Source: Gymnothorax reevesii (lineage: Eukaryota > Chordata > Actinopteri > Anguilliformes > Muraenidae). Taken from it: 64,000 nucleotides of DNA. How positions within the stretch are numbered: position 1 is the first letter of the stretch; every line of letters begins with the position of its first letter. The stretch is from assembly GCA_029721435.1 (NCBI GenBank), contig CM056578.1, forward strand, positions 16,628,411 through 16,692,410, written 5' to 3'. Below the pieces are notes generated by a model that worked only from the letters and a program-made list of their open reading frames with translations, searched no databases and was not told where the DNA came from. Shown here piece after piece: positions 11,171-21,953 of the stretch. The translations under genes were made by a program, and so were the position numbers.

Positions 11171-11337
11171 GTACACTTTGGCTATTAAACTCTTTTCACT
11201 TTTCCTAACAGTGCTAACAAATTTGACTTCAATGGATGAAAAATGTCACCGTTTGGTACGAGAGTCCAATAATGTTGGCTGCTGCCCCCCGGTGGATGAA
11301 TGATGAAAATCAGGGCACTGAGAATGAACAAAGCCAT
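3750..11337 (-). CDS. il12b: Interleukin-12/23 subunit p40 (six coding exons, whole reading frame)
   Basis: This gene encodes the secreted beta subunit that pairs with p35 to make IL-12 or with p19 to make IL-23. I assembled it by eye from exons 11337-11250, 10588-10319, 9654-9552, 8294-8116, 6140-5980 and 3869-3750. All phases match and the lengths sum to 921 nt, giving 306 residues against 328 in human. The order is signal peptide, an Ig-like domain (residues about 30-115, with a Cys pair and ISWRR), a first fibronectin-III domain with NYSG and HCSW, and a second with the YPKTWSTPESYF signature of p40, ending in WSDWS. A cysteine in the LDQFQC segment aligns with human Cys177 (mature numbering), which bridges to p35 or p19. 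No frameshift or stop was seen. Teleosts have several p40 paralogues and I cannot say which this is. Identification is from family knowledge; no search was run. Confidence 0.93.
4037..5522. mobile_element. piggyBac-like non-autonomous element in the last il12b intron
   Basis: Perfect 15-bp inverted ends (ccctcgtccaaccag at 4037-4051 and its inverse ending at 5522), flanked by ttga on the left and ttaa on the right, a slightly decayed TTAA duplication. TTAA insertion and CCC-starting ends point to the piggyBac superfamily. No transposase frame is seen. It contains a later SINE insertion at 4921-5377; without that and its duplication the element is about 1.0 kb. Confidence 0.8.
4921..5377 (+). 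mobile_element. tRNA-derived SINE with 11-bp target duplication
   Basis: The head looks like a tRNA gene, with an A-box-like tggctcacacgg and a B-box ggttcgagcct spaced as in a pol III promoter. An unrelated body of about 370 bp follows, then a poly-A tail. It is flanked by identical gtgttttattt copies at 4910-4920 and 5378-5388. The exact duplication implies a fairly recent copy, inserted into the piggyBac-like element. I cannot assign it to a named family. Confidence 0.88.
5980..6140 (-). CDS. il12b: il12b exon for the start of the second FN-III domain
   Basis: Encodes KPDKVGITRTNGNTFEMEYP, then KTWSTPESYFPLTFQVKV, the stretch most like human p40 (KPDPPKN ... YPDTWSTPHSYFSLTF). The acceptor is ctgctgcaccag, entered in phase 1. 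The GTGAGC donor leaves in phase 0. Confidence 0.95.
6141..8115 (-). other. il12b intron between the FN-III exons, nothing notable
   Basis: About 2 kb of AT-rich sequence. I see no transposon ends, RNA gene or exon. Confidence 0.6.
8116..8294 (-). CDS. il12b: il12b exon for the rest of the first FN-III domain
   Basis: Encodes SPGKDNVTCSVDEDRSG, then ITCLDQFQCSYAEE, then YLSVWVRYMYRLEEYSSQFT. The three cysteines match three in human p40, the third being the one used for the interchain disulfide. The acceptor is ggcctcgcag, chosen because only this site restores the frame from the previous exon; a better-looking AG 31 nt upstream gives the wrong frame. The donor is GTGAGA. Confidence 0.9.
8510..9060 (+). 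mobile_element. Decayed Tc1-like transposon remnant in an il12b intron
   Basis: The stretch resembles the second half of a teleost Tc1-like element: cccttagttccagtgaggg, a gtttcagcgtgacaat segment (the second catalytic Asp region), gagtcctgacctcaaccaca (the PDLNP region with the final Glu), and an end like catactt ... atgtagtgta. Reading frames are destroyed. Its left end is not clear. Confidence 0.65.
9552..9654 (-). CDS. il12b: il12b exon for the start of the first FN-III domain
   Basis: Encodes YISCISRNYSGVFHCSW and then VVHVSAKR, matching the human p40 stretch with NYSG and two cysteines. The acceptor is ttctatgcccag and the donor is GTATGT. The N in NYSG is also a potential N-glycosylation site (Asn-Tyr-Ser). 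It is only 103 nt, too short to show up as a long open frame, but phase and sequence fit its neighbours exactly. Confidence 0.9.
9759..9807. repeat. (CT)n microsatellite
   Basis: About 49 bp of CT dinucleotides in an il12b intron. Confidence 0.98.
10060..10099. repeat. (CT)n microsatellite
   Basis: About 40 bp of CT dinucleotides in the same il12b intron. Confidence 0.98.
10281..10306. repeat. (AC)n microsatellite beside an il12b splice donor
   Basis: On the coding strand this is a GT run starting about 12 nt after the GTACTA donor at 10318. Confidence 0.95.
10319..10588 (-). CDS. il12b: il12b exon for the N-terminal Ig-like domain
   Basis: This exon encodes IVVQKDLEKTVEVPLLC, then ISWRREG and GGDFSCHDEAG, the two cysteines and central Trp of the p40 Ig-like domain. 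The acceptor is ttctgtttgtag. The donor is GTACTA, weaker than consensus, and a (GT)n run begins only about 12 nt further into the intron. It enters and leaves in phase 1. Confidence 0.9.
11104..11171. repeat. (TG)n microsatellite
   Basis: About 68 bp of TG dinucleotides with a small break near the end, in the il12b intron that follows the signal-peptide exon. Confidence 0.98.
11250..11337 (-). CDS. il12b: il12b first coding exon: signal peptide
   Basis: Translation starts MALFILSALIFIIH, a short hydrophobic signal sequence, and continues to the mature N-terminus around QHYWTLVPN. The ATG at 11337 directly follows a pyrimidine-rich acceptor (tctcttttccaaag). The exon ends in phase 1 before a GTGACA donor, and its last G plus the next exon's TG makes Val, giving a join that resembles the start of mature human p40. 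This start is preferred because it is the only ATG nearby that yields a signal peptide in frame with the Ig domain. Confidence 0.88.
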
Positions 11338-11937
11338 CTTTGGAAAAGAGAGGACATAAATTTCTCATTAAAACATAAGGAAACCCTCAATCAGTCTTCC
11401 CAACTAAGACATTAGACACTGAATAAGAGTGAGATTGGATTCGTGCATTGCATCTTTGTCACAACAGCACTGTTGTATGTTCATGGCGCTATTATAAGGG
11501 AACTGTGATGCAGATTATATCATATAATGTTTAGATGCACCCTTTTAATACAGAGTCTTCAAATAATTGCTAGTCCGTGGCAATGGACCCCTGAAATAAA
11601 GGTCTTGGTCTTTATTTCAAAAAGTTGAACTAAATTAATAATGAGAACCGGGCCTCTATTTCACGGGCACATTGCTATAAATATTGTAAGACTCTGTGTT
11701 TATAAGATGCATTAGGCATTATAATATATATTTTTACTCTTACCATGTGTCCTTAACTAAATGACTTGATATCTTATCAGTGTCCCACAGCCTTTTTGCT
11801 TAAAAGATTATATGCTGTAGCATCATCAAGTGTACAGAAAATCTCGACCACTTCATCCGTTTACACTAATAAGAGACAAGTCTCCGTCACCTTATCCGTT
11901 CTCTAAATAGTACATTAGAACCTCTAAACTTTCTTAC

Positions 11938-11992
11938 CTTGACAAGAAGATCGGTTCTGGTGCCTGTTCTAGTTGAGTTCTGCTGTGTAATG
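11938..11992 (-). other. il12b: Probable non-coding first exon of il12b
   Basis: A strong donor (TCAAG then GTAAGA) ends at 11938 and the next acceptor sits directly before the coding ATG at 11337. A TATA box is correctly placed upstream, suggesting transcription starts near 11990. The exact start is inferred, not seen. Confidence 0.6.
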
Positions 11993-12014
11993 CCATGGAG
12001 CCGATAACTCATGC

Positions 12015-12050
12015 ATTTATATGCGGGTTTAGTAGAAGTGAGAAATTCCC
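12015..12050 (-). promoter_or_regulatory. il12b: il12b core promoter: TATA box and kappaB-like site
   Basis: On the minus strand there is TATAAAT (12021-12015), and about 20 bp upstream of it GGGAATTTCTC (12050-12040), close to the NF-kappaB consensus. Mammalian IL12B promoters are known to depend on a kappaB site, so the arrangement fits induction by microbial signals. The TATA box is clear; the kappaB function is inferred. Confidence 0.6.
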
Positions 12051-14331
12051 TTCGGAAAGTTTAACAATGAGAAAGTCCAGCTCAATGACCTTTCCATTGT
12101 ACTCGGCTTGAGTGACGATTTTTGACAAGGATTTGAGAGCGATACAGAAGTTCACATGCACAGCCACTCTGTGTTTTGGTGGTTATCAGTGACTGCGGTT
12201 TTGGACTTGGGGTGGGGGTTGAGGGGGGTACCGTTTCATAGTTCGATGGGGACGGTTTGCTGCTCGCTTTTTCTCCCAGGTTTTGCTCATCTCTTTGCAA
12301 GAGCCCTCGCAATCCCAGTGCACTTTCCTAAGGCGAAATATTATTGAATACTCTGCTGGCTGACATGGTAAACGGAAAGCTACAATATATTAATTTGCCT
12401 GCACCTGTGCGGTATATCTAATGTCAGCTGATCGTATCGGTTAGGTCATGAATTGCTACCGCAAGCAGGGAAACATTTACACTTCTTGTTCTCGGCGCAC
12501 CCCGGATTTAACCGGCACCAATTCACTTTGGGCTTTTGTATCTCATTTATAAAAAAATTAGCCAATTAAAAGTTTATCGTTACAGTAGAAAACTGTAAAC
12601 TGGATTGGTAAAGGTGAATAAAAGTTTGTCCCGCAGAAATTGACAAAACCTTAGCAGATAAATTAGGTTACTCAAGCAAACAGCAGTTTAGATATGAAAT
12701 AGTGTCCGAAAACCTTGCCACCGAAGAAGTAAAACAACGCATGTCCGTTTCATATTGTAATATCACACTTCTCTAGAGGCAAACTAAATGGGGGAAAAAT
12801 AGAGCAAAGTGCAATCCAGCGTCACAGCCACGTGTAGTCACTGGACTGAGCATTTTGAGGTTTCTTTGGGAGAGGGCACCACCACAGAGTTCGTGCATCG
12901 CTCCAAAGTCGTGCTGCAACTGCGAAAACACTGCGGAATCTTTTATTTCTGTATAGAGAGGGGAAGTGGGACTTTGGTCTAATGTTCTGATAGACATCCC
13001 AGCCAGTTCTTATGAAAAAGCACGCAAATACGATAATGGGAACAACTCAAGAGGAAGAATAGAGGCTAATCCCTGGCTACTCATTTTTAACAATTTCAAA
13101 AGAGGGTGGACAAGCTGAGAAGTGTGTTTTAGGTGTGCATGTTTAAGTTTGCCCATAGACCTCCGCGTGAGCACATTCGTGCAGGCTTGTATTAGCTCGT
13201 GTACCGGCGTGGTGTATGCATGTGTATTTGTATGTTAGCATGCTAATGCTTGCGTGTATGTGCATGCATGAGGGTGTGGTTGTCTGTTTGTGTGCGTGCG
13301 TGTATGCAGTCCCGTGACCTTGGGGATTTGCCCTCAACCAAATAAGCTTGTCTATCTCTCATCTTAGATACTGTTTCACACAAGCATCTAAAGGAGGATC
13401 AGAAACAGGGGGACTGAAGTCGCAAAGTTCCCAAAAAAAAAAAAACACCTCACTGGTCCAACCACTCCAAAAACATACATCATTCGCATCACAGCAGTCG
13501 TAGGGGCGATATATGTCACAAAGCTGAATCACAGAGTCATCTACACAACAGCCCTGTAAAGCCTGGAATCGTGTCTAATTTGGATGATTTATGGCCATGT
13601 CACAATAAAATATGGGCACTAGGATAAATGCATCTGTCTGTCAACTATCTAGCGATTCCTGATCAGGCTCTGGAGGCGGTGGTGGTGGTGGGGGCGGAGG
13701 GATGGAGCCTATTACGGTATCCGGTGGACAAGAGACAGGAACATAGCCGGGAAAGTTTGCCAATCCGTCGTTGGGCTCACACTCCTTTCATTCAACTCAC
13801 TTGTACCTCTAGGCAAGCCTGACACGCCTGTCTGTTGAAGAAACCAGAGTATCTAGGGAAAACCCTCATTGACTTAATGAGAACAAGCAAAGTCCACTCA
13901 GAACAGCCTTGGGCCGAATTCATACGAACAATATTTTTGCTGTGGGGCAACAGGAATGTGCCACAGTGCTGTCCACTGTCATCAATGGCAGCAACACCGC
14001 AGCCACAGTATAATAGCACAAGTATAAATAATGTGGTCTGTGAGTATTTGTCCAGTGACTGTGATTCCTATACGGTCCTCTCCATTTGGGTGTGCTCCCT
14101 GTAATTTGTGCTCAGACAGTCACCTTCAATGTGAACCTGTCTATTTACCTCCCTACACATGGTGAATGTAGGGCAAAATGACCCCCTCCCTTCCATATGG
14201 TAAAATGTTACATTAATCTTGAGCATTAATCCAACCCAACTCTGCAGCACTTTACTCTCGCAACCAGCTGTTACTAATGCTAATGCACTAGTTTGCTCTC
14301 AAGCAAGTGTCCTCTTAAAACCATGTACCTG

Positions 14332-14364
<33 letters not shown>

Positions 14365-14932
14365 TATGGGTGGGAAGGGCTGATAGATGTCACAGTAAAT
14401 AGGAGCATACATCAGTCACTGTCCCATCCTCTCATTCAATCTGCCACTCACCTCCTGGCAATGCCAGTCAGTGCTTTCAGTGGCACTTCGCTTTACAGCA
14501 TGACCTCATCACTCCGGGCCAGCACCGAAGATTAGTTGTCACAACGAGCTGTAAAATTGGCGCCGCCTACCCCCGTCAGACTAATTGCAAGGACGGCGCA
14601 ATCAGCCAGAGTCTAAATGAGGTCATGAGTCGGGCGCTTCGTTAACGACGCAAAACACTCTTCACTTCTCTGTAATAACTGTAGCCTGAGCTGATTGCTT
14701 TAGCATATGGCAAAACAACAACATGGGGAATACATAATCACGGCTTTTCCCTCTGCTCTACCCACCCCCCACATAATGCATTATATATGCCGCTTACCAG
14801 CATACACTGCAGTCTGTTCCTGTGGCATAATTTCAAAGGCCAGTTCACTACACACATGTATGTATGAATTGAAATGCATCGGCCTACTGTCAGTTAAATG
14901 AGAGGGTATTTACTCTCACATGGTGTCAACTC
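12051..14932. other. Intergenic, upstream of il12b
   Basis: No gene seen. About 13640-13930 resembles the dispersed repeat family of 17000-17160, in poor condition. A (GT)n run lies at 14333-14362. Anything conserved near 12050-12700 would be a candidate for il12b regulation, but no element can be named from the sequence. Confidence 0.5.
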
Positions 14933-15005
14933 ACTCTAAAAACAAAAGGTTCCATAAGGAACCTTTAAAGGTTCAATAGCTTGGTACATATATGGCACCC
15001 TCAAA
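14933..15005. repeat. Fragment of a teleost MITE
   Basis: Contains cactctaaaaacaaaaggtt and the small palindrome aaaggttccataaggaacct, typical of a common teleost repeat of variations on ggttc and gaacc. The far end was not located. Confidence 0.4.
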
Positions 15006-16645
15006 AGGTTCTAAACCCTTGTTCAGTTCACAAAGAGCGCTGTAATTGATGTAGAATTATATTTTAAGTATTGCAATGTCTACAAAGAGTCGAGAAGTAT
15101 ATTCCAGAATACTACCACTCTTTAATTCCTGTGGTTTTCCTTACCTCAGTATGAGAATGCTCAATAGTAAACATTTTGATCTCATATTTTGGATATATTC
15201 CTCAGAAGGCACACAAATGTCTGATTCATTTTAAAACTGTTGTATCTGCTGGTTCTATTCCAGCAAACATGAGACATCTGCCCAATGCGCAGATGAGGTT
15301 TATACCGCGGTATAGACAAGTCTCGTGTTTGCTGGGATAGAACTGATTTGAGTAATAAACAATTAATTTTCACAACCCTCGTGCCCTTAATTGGTTCCTC
15401 CTTTGTTCCAGCAGTTTGTGTGTGTTCTTGCGGCTTGTCTCCTGTAACTAATTTATTGTCTCATCTCCTCCCTTGCTACCCGAGATATCATTTGTATGCC
15501 CCGACCCCTTTTGTGAATATTTCGTCTCTACAAGTTCATTTTGATGTCTGTGTGGTTGCTGGATTATCATGCTTTTTACCTTTCTAAGCCCTCCAGTCAG
15601 TTTTTTTTCTAGTATTGCTCCAAGCCTCCTCTTCTGCATGTTCTTCTGCAGCCCTTCCAAATACTAGGACCGTATTTCGGCGAATAAACACTCCTTTGTG
15701 GATTATACTCTGAATCTGTGTCTGGATCCTAGTCCTTAATATAGGTTAAACTGGCCTTAATGGCAGTTACCTAAAATAATCATGTAGAACCAGTTTAGAT
15801 AACATTTAAAAAGGAAAAAGAAAACTAACAATTGATTTTTTGAGTGCAGAAAAGAATAGTTCTGGTACACATCAAAAATAATTAGTGTTTTCTCACAGGA
15901 AGACCATCTGGTAGCAGTTCATTTGAGTGTTCATTGTAAGATGCATGTTCTTGAAGGAAGCCCCACAGACACAGCTATGGAACTGTGGGTCTCCGATCTA
16001 ATCGGTCAAAAAAATGAAACTGTAATTGAATAATTTCCTATGTTTTTCAGAGGACTTGGGTAGGAATCACCACTTCGGCGATTCTGAGTCAACTAGCTCT
16101 TTGTTCCACACATTTCTTTTGTACAAGGGAAATATTTGGACATAAATGCTGTTCACTCTCTACATTCAGCATGAAATGATGTTAGATCCCACACAAAATT
16201 CTAGGTTTGTGCAAGGCCTCCGGTATTTTCAGTTTCAATTCACTTTATAACAATCTTTCCACAGGATCCCGGGTGTTCTAACAATCAGCTTTTATTCCTG
16301 CTAACCTCAACGGAGGTCATTCTCAACCAAAGATTTTTTTTAAATGTGTTTTTCAAAAAATTTATTTGGTTTCCCACAGAGCTCCAGAACTTAGAATGAG
16401 ATACAATTAACTTAAACAAAGCTTTACTATAAAAATGCAAAGAGCTGCCAGAAGTACGGAGCTTACCAATGAACACAGTCATAAAAAAACTTCTGCATTC
16501 CAACACTGTAACCATCTTTTGTGGAGTCAGAAAGATACCAAACTGGAGACACAGACAGTTGCCTCCAAAATTACAGTCACGCTTAAGAAATAGAAAATAA
16601 AGACATCCATTTATTACCTAAACTGTTTCTTGAGCCCATTCTCAG
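15006..16645. other. Intergenic, no feature seen
   Basis: AT-rich DNA. Open frames are short and carry no motif. Confidence 0.5.
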
Positions 16646-16648
16646 CCC

Positions 16649-16862
16649 AACACATCATATATTGACGCTACCTGACCAAGCGTCGATATACGAGGCAAAA
16701 GGTCGCTTTTAGCGTCCTTTATTGACGCCAGTGTAAAATGAACCCTACCCCCTAACCCCTAATCCCTACCCCCTAACCCCGAACCCTCATATAATGACGC
16801 CAGCTTCCTTCTGCCTCATGTATTGATGTTTGGGCAGGTAGCGTCAGTATATGACGCGTCCG
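16649..16862. repeat. Foldback element with CCCTAA-like centre
   Basis: The left arm begins catatattgacgctacctg and the right arm ends in the inverse, caggtagcgtcagtatatga; the arms pair over about 75 bp with mismatches. The loop (about 16740-16790) is a run of imperfect ccctaa-type units. It is probably a MITE. No clear target duplication was seen. Confidence 0.7.
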
Positions 16863-17165
16863 GAACGACAATATTTTGGCTTCTTCCTCATCAGGGTCAC
16901 TGGGGGAACTGGAGCCTATCGTATCTGACCAACCCTGAACCAGTCGCCAATCCATCACAGGACGCGCGGTCTATTCACGCGAACCTGACTATTCACAGTC
17001 TCCAATTAACCTAGCCTGCATGTCTTTGGACCGTGGGAGGAAACTGTGGTACCCAGAGGAAACCCTTGCAAATGGAGAGAACATGCAAACTCCATGTAGG
17101 AAGGCCACAGGCAAGATTTGAGCCAACAACCTTCTTGCTGTGAGGCTACACTGCAACCCACTGAA
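16863..17165 (-). repeat. Teleost dispersed repeat, reverse orientation
   Basis: Carries the landmark order catcacaggacgcg, tctccaattaacctagcc, catgtctttggaccgtggga, aaacccttgcaaatggagag and caaccttcttgctgtgaggc, a recurrent teleost repeat whose forward form is at 63245-63485. Confidence 0.65.
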
Positions 17166-17359
17166 GAGTGTAAAATAGCATCACTTGGGGATGATGATGG
17201 CGGGAATACTGATGACCTTTTCCAAGACGATACCAAGCAAGATCCTTGAAATGAGTCAGTCTTCAGTTTTATATACCTGCATGTACAGTAGTCATGATAG
17301 TTCATGAAAAAATTGCAAAGGCTTTTTTCCCCCAATTTATTAGGGGCCAGGCAGCCTAA

Positions 17360-18375
17360 GCTCACAGGACCCTATTGTTATCCTGCATGTTCTCCTTTCT
17401 TCTACTTCTTCCGAGGAAATCCTGCTTCCCATGCGTGAAAAATCACCAAACTTGGCAGAAAGATCCAGTCCCATGCCAGATTTCCTCAGCTGCGAAAACA
17501 GGACAATAGTCCCAATGGTGGCGCTACAACAAGCCTCTAAAGTTTAAAATTTTGAAAATTCACAACAGATCCAATTTATGAAGTCCATCACTTTTTTTTC
17601 AAAAATTGTAAAACTTATTAAATCTCTCTCTTCTCACAATTTTTGCTCAATTGACACCAAACTTGCATCTTCAGACTGTCCTACAGAAAAGATCCACACA
17701 GATTTTTGATTTATCGAATACTGAGCCTACAGTGCATCAAAATGTTTGACTGTAAACGATATTGTAAACATATACTTGCAAATTCTTGCTAAATACAGTT
17801 TCACTGTTCATTTAAAAAAAAAAATGACAAACTTTTGGAGTCATGGTAGATGATGCTTGGAAAATATCAGAATTTTATCTGAGAAACTGAATTTTTCACA
17901 GCATGTAGAATTTTGTTCTCATGCAAACAATTGGAGTCGATGCAAAAATGGCATTTTTAAATATCAGTTTTTCACTTCCAAAGCCAATAAATCATTGTTA
18001 AAAACCAATTACCAACCTCTCCATGCTATCTAGATGCAATTTGTGTATTTTCAGATTTTCGTCTTAAGTGAATTTTTGACAGCCATTTGAAATCTGCCTT
18101 TACACGCTTACAGCTGCTGTCTTGCACACAGGTGACTGGCTTAGTCAATTTGTGAAGCTACGTGTGACTTTTCCATTTCCAAATTAACTCAGTGAGATAG
18201 AGCATAGTCTCTTGTGCCAGAAATTATGAGTTCAAGCCTAAACTGATGTAAATGCACATTAGAACACCACCTTTTTTTCCATCTTCCTATACTCTGCTTG
18301 TTGCTCAAAATTGCCGAATTTTGCCTAAAATTTCCTGGCCCCGACCATTGCTGTGCAGCAGCTATAATTAATTTT
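17360..18375. repeat. Probable dispersed repeat, unclassified
   Basis: Non-coding AT-rich sequence with phrases such as caccaaacttggcagaaa and ccattgctgtgcagcagcta that I recognise as recurring in fish genomes. The class and boundaries are not certain. Confidence 0.4.
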
Positions 18376-18430
18376 TTTTAAGTTGCAAGATTACAAATAA
18401 CAATATGCAGTTCTAGCCATCGCCAATACA

Positions 18431-18436
18431 AAAAAA

Positions 18437-18506
<70 letters not shown>
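18431..18506. repeat. Poly-A followed by (TA)n
   Basis: About 24 A residues run directly into about 50 bp of TA dinucleotides. The poly-A side may mark an old retrotransposon tail, but no body was recognised. Confidence 0.95.
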
Positions 18507-18509
<3 letters not shown>

Positions 18510-20087
18510 CCGGATGTAGCAATCAAGACCCATTTCCGGTGCATTATGGGATAGTTTGGTAGCAAAGTCCCTCCCGGTCTCACACAGCTGCGGGGGGAAA
18601 GTTTTGGTTACCGGTACTTGGCCAAACGATACGGAATGTCGTAGCCGTGTAAATTTTTTGTGCATCCAGAACTTTTTCTTGGCTTGCTTTTAGCGTTTTT
18701 ATCGTTTATCTAACTAAATTGTTGTCACCCCACTACGCAAGCTGCGCACCAGAAGAATGCAGAAATGGAAGAAATTTCGGCTAAAAACCCATATCTGGGT
18801 ATTTTTTGTGTATTGAGGATAGTGAGAATTATTCTTCTAGTAACACCTTAACATTCCATTACTGATGTACGAGACGCTTCTGTTAATTAAGCAACAGACA
18901 TTTTGAAGCATTGACTTCTAAATAAATATAATGCACAAAAACTGTCTCATCAAAGGGTTTAAGCGTGGTACCGGCTCATTGTATTTTAACCCTGATCAAT
19001 CTTTATCTTCAGTGATTTGTTGAGATGCCTGAGGAAGGATGTAGACAATTTTCTTTTCTGGATGTTGGTCAACAATCTTTCACTATTTATAGTATTTAAT
19101 GACACCTTTTATTCCTTCATCTTCTGTGTATTTCAGCACAATGCTACTTTCACCAACCAGACATTAAAGGTGACCCAATATGCTATTTTTACAAGTTTAT
19201 ATTTTGGTCTTTGACACCCCTATAGTACTCCAGATCGCGCAAAGTAAAAAAAAAAAAAAAGGGTACTTATTTCGCTCATACTGCCATCCTCAAAAAATCC
19301 CATTTGTAGTCCATAGTAGTCTCTGCCTTAAACGCCTCATTGGGGTGGCTCTTCTGCTATGGCCCCCACTCCCCGTGTGCCCACTTTCTTCTGACTGGCC
19401 AGCACTGTGGAGGGCGGAGTCGGGTGGAACGAGACTGCAGAACGCAGTTTTCCTGGTCCGGCTCCAGAGTGAAACTGACACGTCTCCCGAAAGAATCAAC
19501 AGGCATATTCTGCAATCTAACACAGTACGTGTATAGATCTAATGAAATTAACTTGTTCTAATAAACGCAAAAGGTAAAAGTGGAGGACGCAGAGCGAAAG
19601 TCTGGCAGCACGAATTTGCTATCGGCTACAGTTTGCTACGTCAACAGTTTGTGGAGTACAGCGGTTTTTCTACTCCGTAGCTAGGATGCAGGGGAAGCTA
19701 GAATCCACCCCATATAGACACATTTGTAGAACGGGTCGACATGCCCAAGTGTAGACCGGAGACCGTAGAAATCCGGTGGGTCTGAGTTTCGAGGGAAACA
19801 TGGACAGTCAGGAGCAGCTAAAAGTGGACCAACAGCTTCTGGACTGCTTCGTTGTGTATTAGGACAAGCTGGTTTGAGTGCATACCTGTGGTGTGTTGTT
19901 AGCATGGAGAAACGAACAGCTTTCGTGCTGGTATATGACGAAGGTGCGAAAGTTCCAAGCTAAATGGCCTTTTTAGAAATTGCCCGTGGTAATGGTTTAC
20001 TCATTGCTTTGGAATGACCAGCTTTTCCTTGTGGAAAATGGGTGTATTATGGATAGCGTGTGAGCGCTAGACAGACCTCCGGTTATG

Positions 20088-21275
20088 TCATGAACATAAT
20101 ACAGGTTTTACAGACCGTAAGTTCCATTTGCGTGAACCGTTGCTTATGTGGAGCTAGCGAATTGATCACTTTTACAGGAGCAAATTTAATAATCAATTGA
20201 TGGCAATGCAGAGACATCGTTTGTTATACCGAACACGTTACAGCCTGTGCGCTTCCCTATTGCTTTCACCGGTAGTATCAGAGAGCGTGCCCAGACATTG
20301 GAGATGTATCAGGCTGACCCCAGTCATGGATAAGTAAAGAGATCGTTTCATAAGGACCCAAAAGCGCACCCCAAGCTCCGCAAAATCTGCGTCTGGTCTA
20401 ACTGCGGCCCAACTCGGCAGACACATAGGGCATCTCTCCGGTTAGCTTCAACTGTGGTGGCTACAATCAGGCAACGTTATGATGAAACTGTCACAGTGAT
20501 GCTTACCGAAGTAACAAGCATGCCGATCATAATTGCTGCATATGAGTTTACCAGGAGCATTTTTAATTTGCAGAGCACGTAAACTAACATGCAGTAGCTG
20601 AAAAGTGGTCATGACTTTGAATGTAATCTGTTGCGCGAAAAATTAGTTTCATGTCCGGCGTGAAAGCGCTTGACATGCCCATAACGTGTATTCGTGTCTT
20701 TGCATTGCCTTTGAATGTAGCTAATCTGTTGCGCGAAAAATTCATTTCGAGTCTGGTGTGAAAGCAGCTTTATGGACAGTACACGACAGCTGGAGAGAGT
20801 TTTGTTATGTTATGAACATAATACAGGTTCAACAGACCGTAAGTTCCGTTAGCGCAGACAAGTTGCTGATGTGGAGCTAGGAAATTGATCACTTCTACAG
20901 GAAAGAATTACCTTTTTAATCTCCGCCTTTTTCGGCTTTTTATTAGCCACGACAATTTCTAAAGGTGGATGAAATTATGTCAACGTAGTGCAGAGAAATC
21001 ATTTGTAAACCGGTAGAGCTTCTGTGTTTCGCATTGCTTTCATGGTAACACCAGAGAGCTTGCTCAGACGTTTGTGAAGTATCCTGCTGATCCCGGTCAT
21101 GGATAAGTGAAGCGATCACTAACTCTAGTGGCTACAATCGAGCAACTGCCAAATTGATGCTTACCGAGGTAGCATGAGCATACCGATCAGAATTACTGCA
21201 TATAAGTTAACCAGGAGCATTTTTAATTAGCACGACACGCAAACTAACATGCAGTACCTGGTAACCGAGCGGTCA
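20088..21275. repeat. Tandem internal duplication inside the Kolobok-like element
   Basis: A block from about 20088 to 20620 recurs at about 20813-21275 in the same order. Shared marks are catgaacataatacaggtt, gaccgtaagttcc, gtcatggataagt and accaggagcatttttaatt. A smaller pair sharing aatctgttgcgcgaaaaatt lies between them (about 20628 and 20725). Confidence 0.75.
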
Positions 21276-21375
21276 TAACCACAGAGACAAACCCTTGCAA
21301 TTGAGGTTTTATAGACAGCAGGTTCTGTTACTGTGAGCAGTTGTACAAAGCATCCAAATTACAAACAAGTATTAA

Positions 21376-21597
21376 CCCTCTCCAGGCTCATGTTGCAAAT
21401 TTGCAACGATAAATCAGTTGATGACTGATTATAAAATATGAAGACCACATGGGAAATGGTTTGATAAAGTTAGCCTTCCAGCTCAGTATTGCAAAAATAC
21501 AATGTTAGTTCTACCAGCAGCCACTAGCGTATGAGAACTAATCTCCATGAATGAAAGATTTTTCAAATCTCAAAATAATAAATTGGGCTGGAGAGGG
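21376..21597. mobile_element. TTAA-flanked MITE nested in the Kolobok-like element
   Basis: 222 bp with ends ccctctccag and inverse ctggagaggg, flanked by TTAA at 21372-21375 and 21598-21601. CCC ends with TTAA fit a piggyBac-type MITE. It lies wholly inside the larger transposon, so it came later. Confidence 0.82.
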
Positions 21598-21953
21598 TTA
21601 AAAGTTAGCTTCAAATGAGGTTTATGTTCACACACCTTCTGTAGAATTTCCCCTGATATCACTCTTGCATATTTAGGACACAAACATTAGCAACAGTAAC
21701 ATGGCCACGTTAGCCACTGTGCTACAGCCACAATCAACTGGCTATCGCGTCAGGTTGGCTTATGCAGTACAAGCAACTCACAGTCGTGACCAATACAGGC
21801 TTTATCTTCAGATATTTTGAGTTTGCATTTTTTCGCAAAGACGCAAACTGCATTTGAGGCCAGTTGTTAGTGCTATCTATCGCTAGCGGTGCTGCTGGCC
21901 ACCCGTAAAAAGTTAGCTTCACTTACATTATTTGCGGTTATATGGTTACTTAC

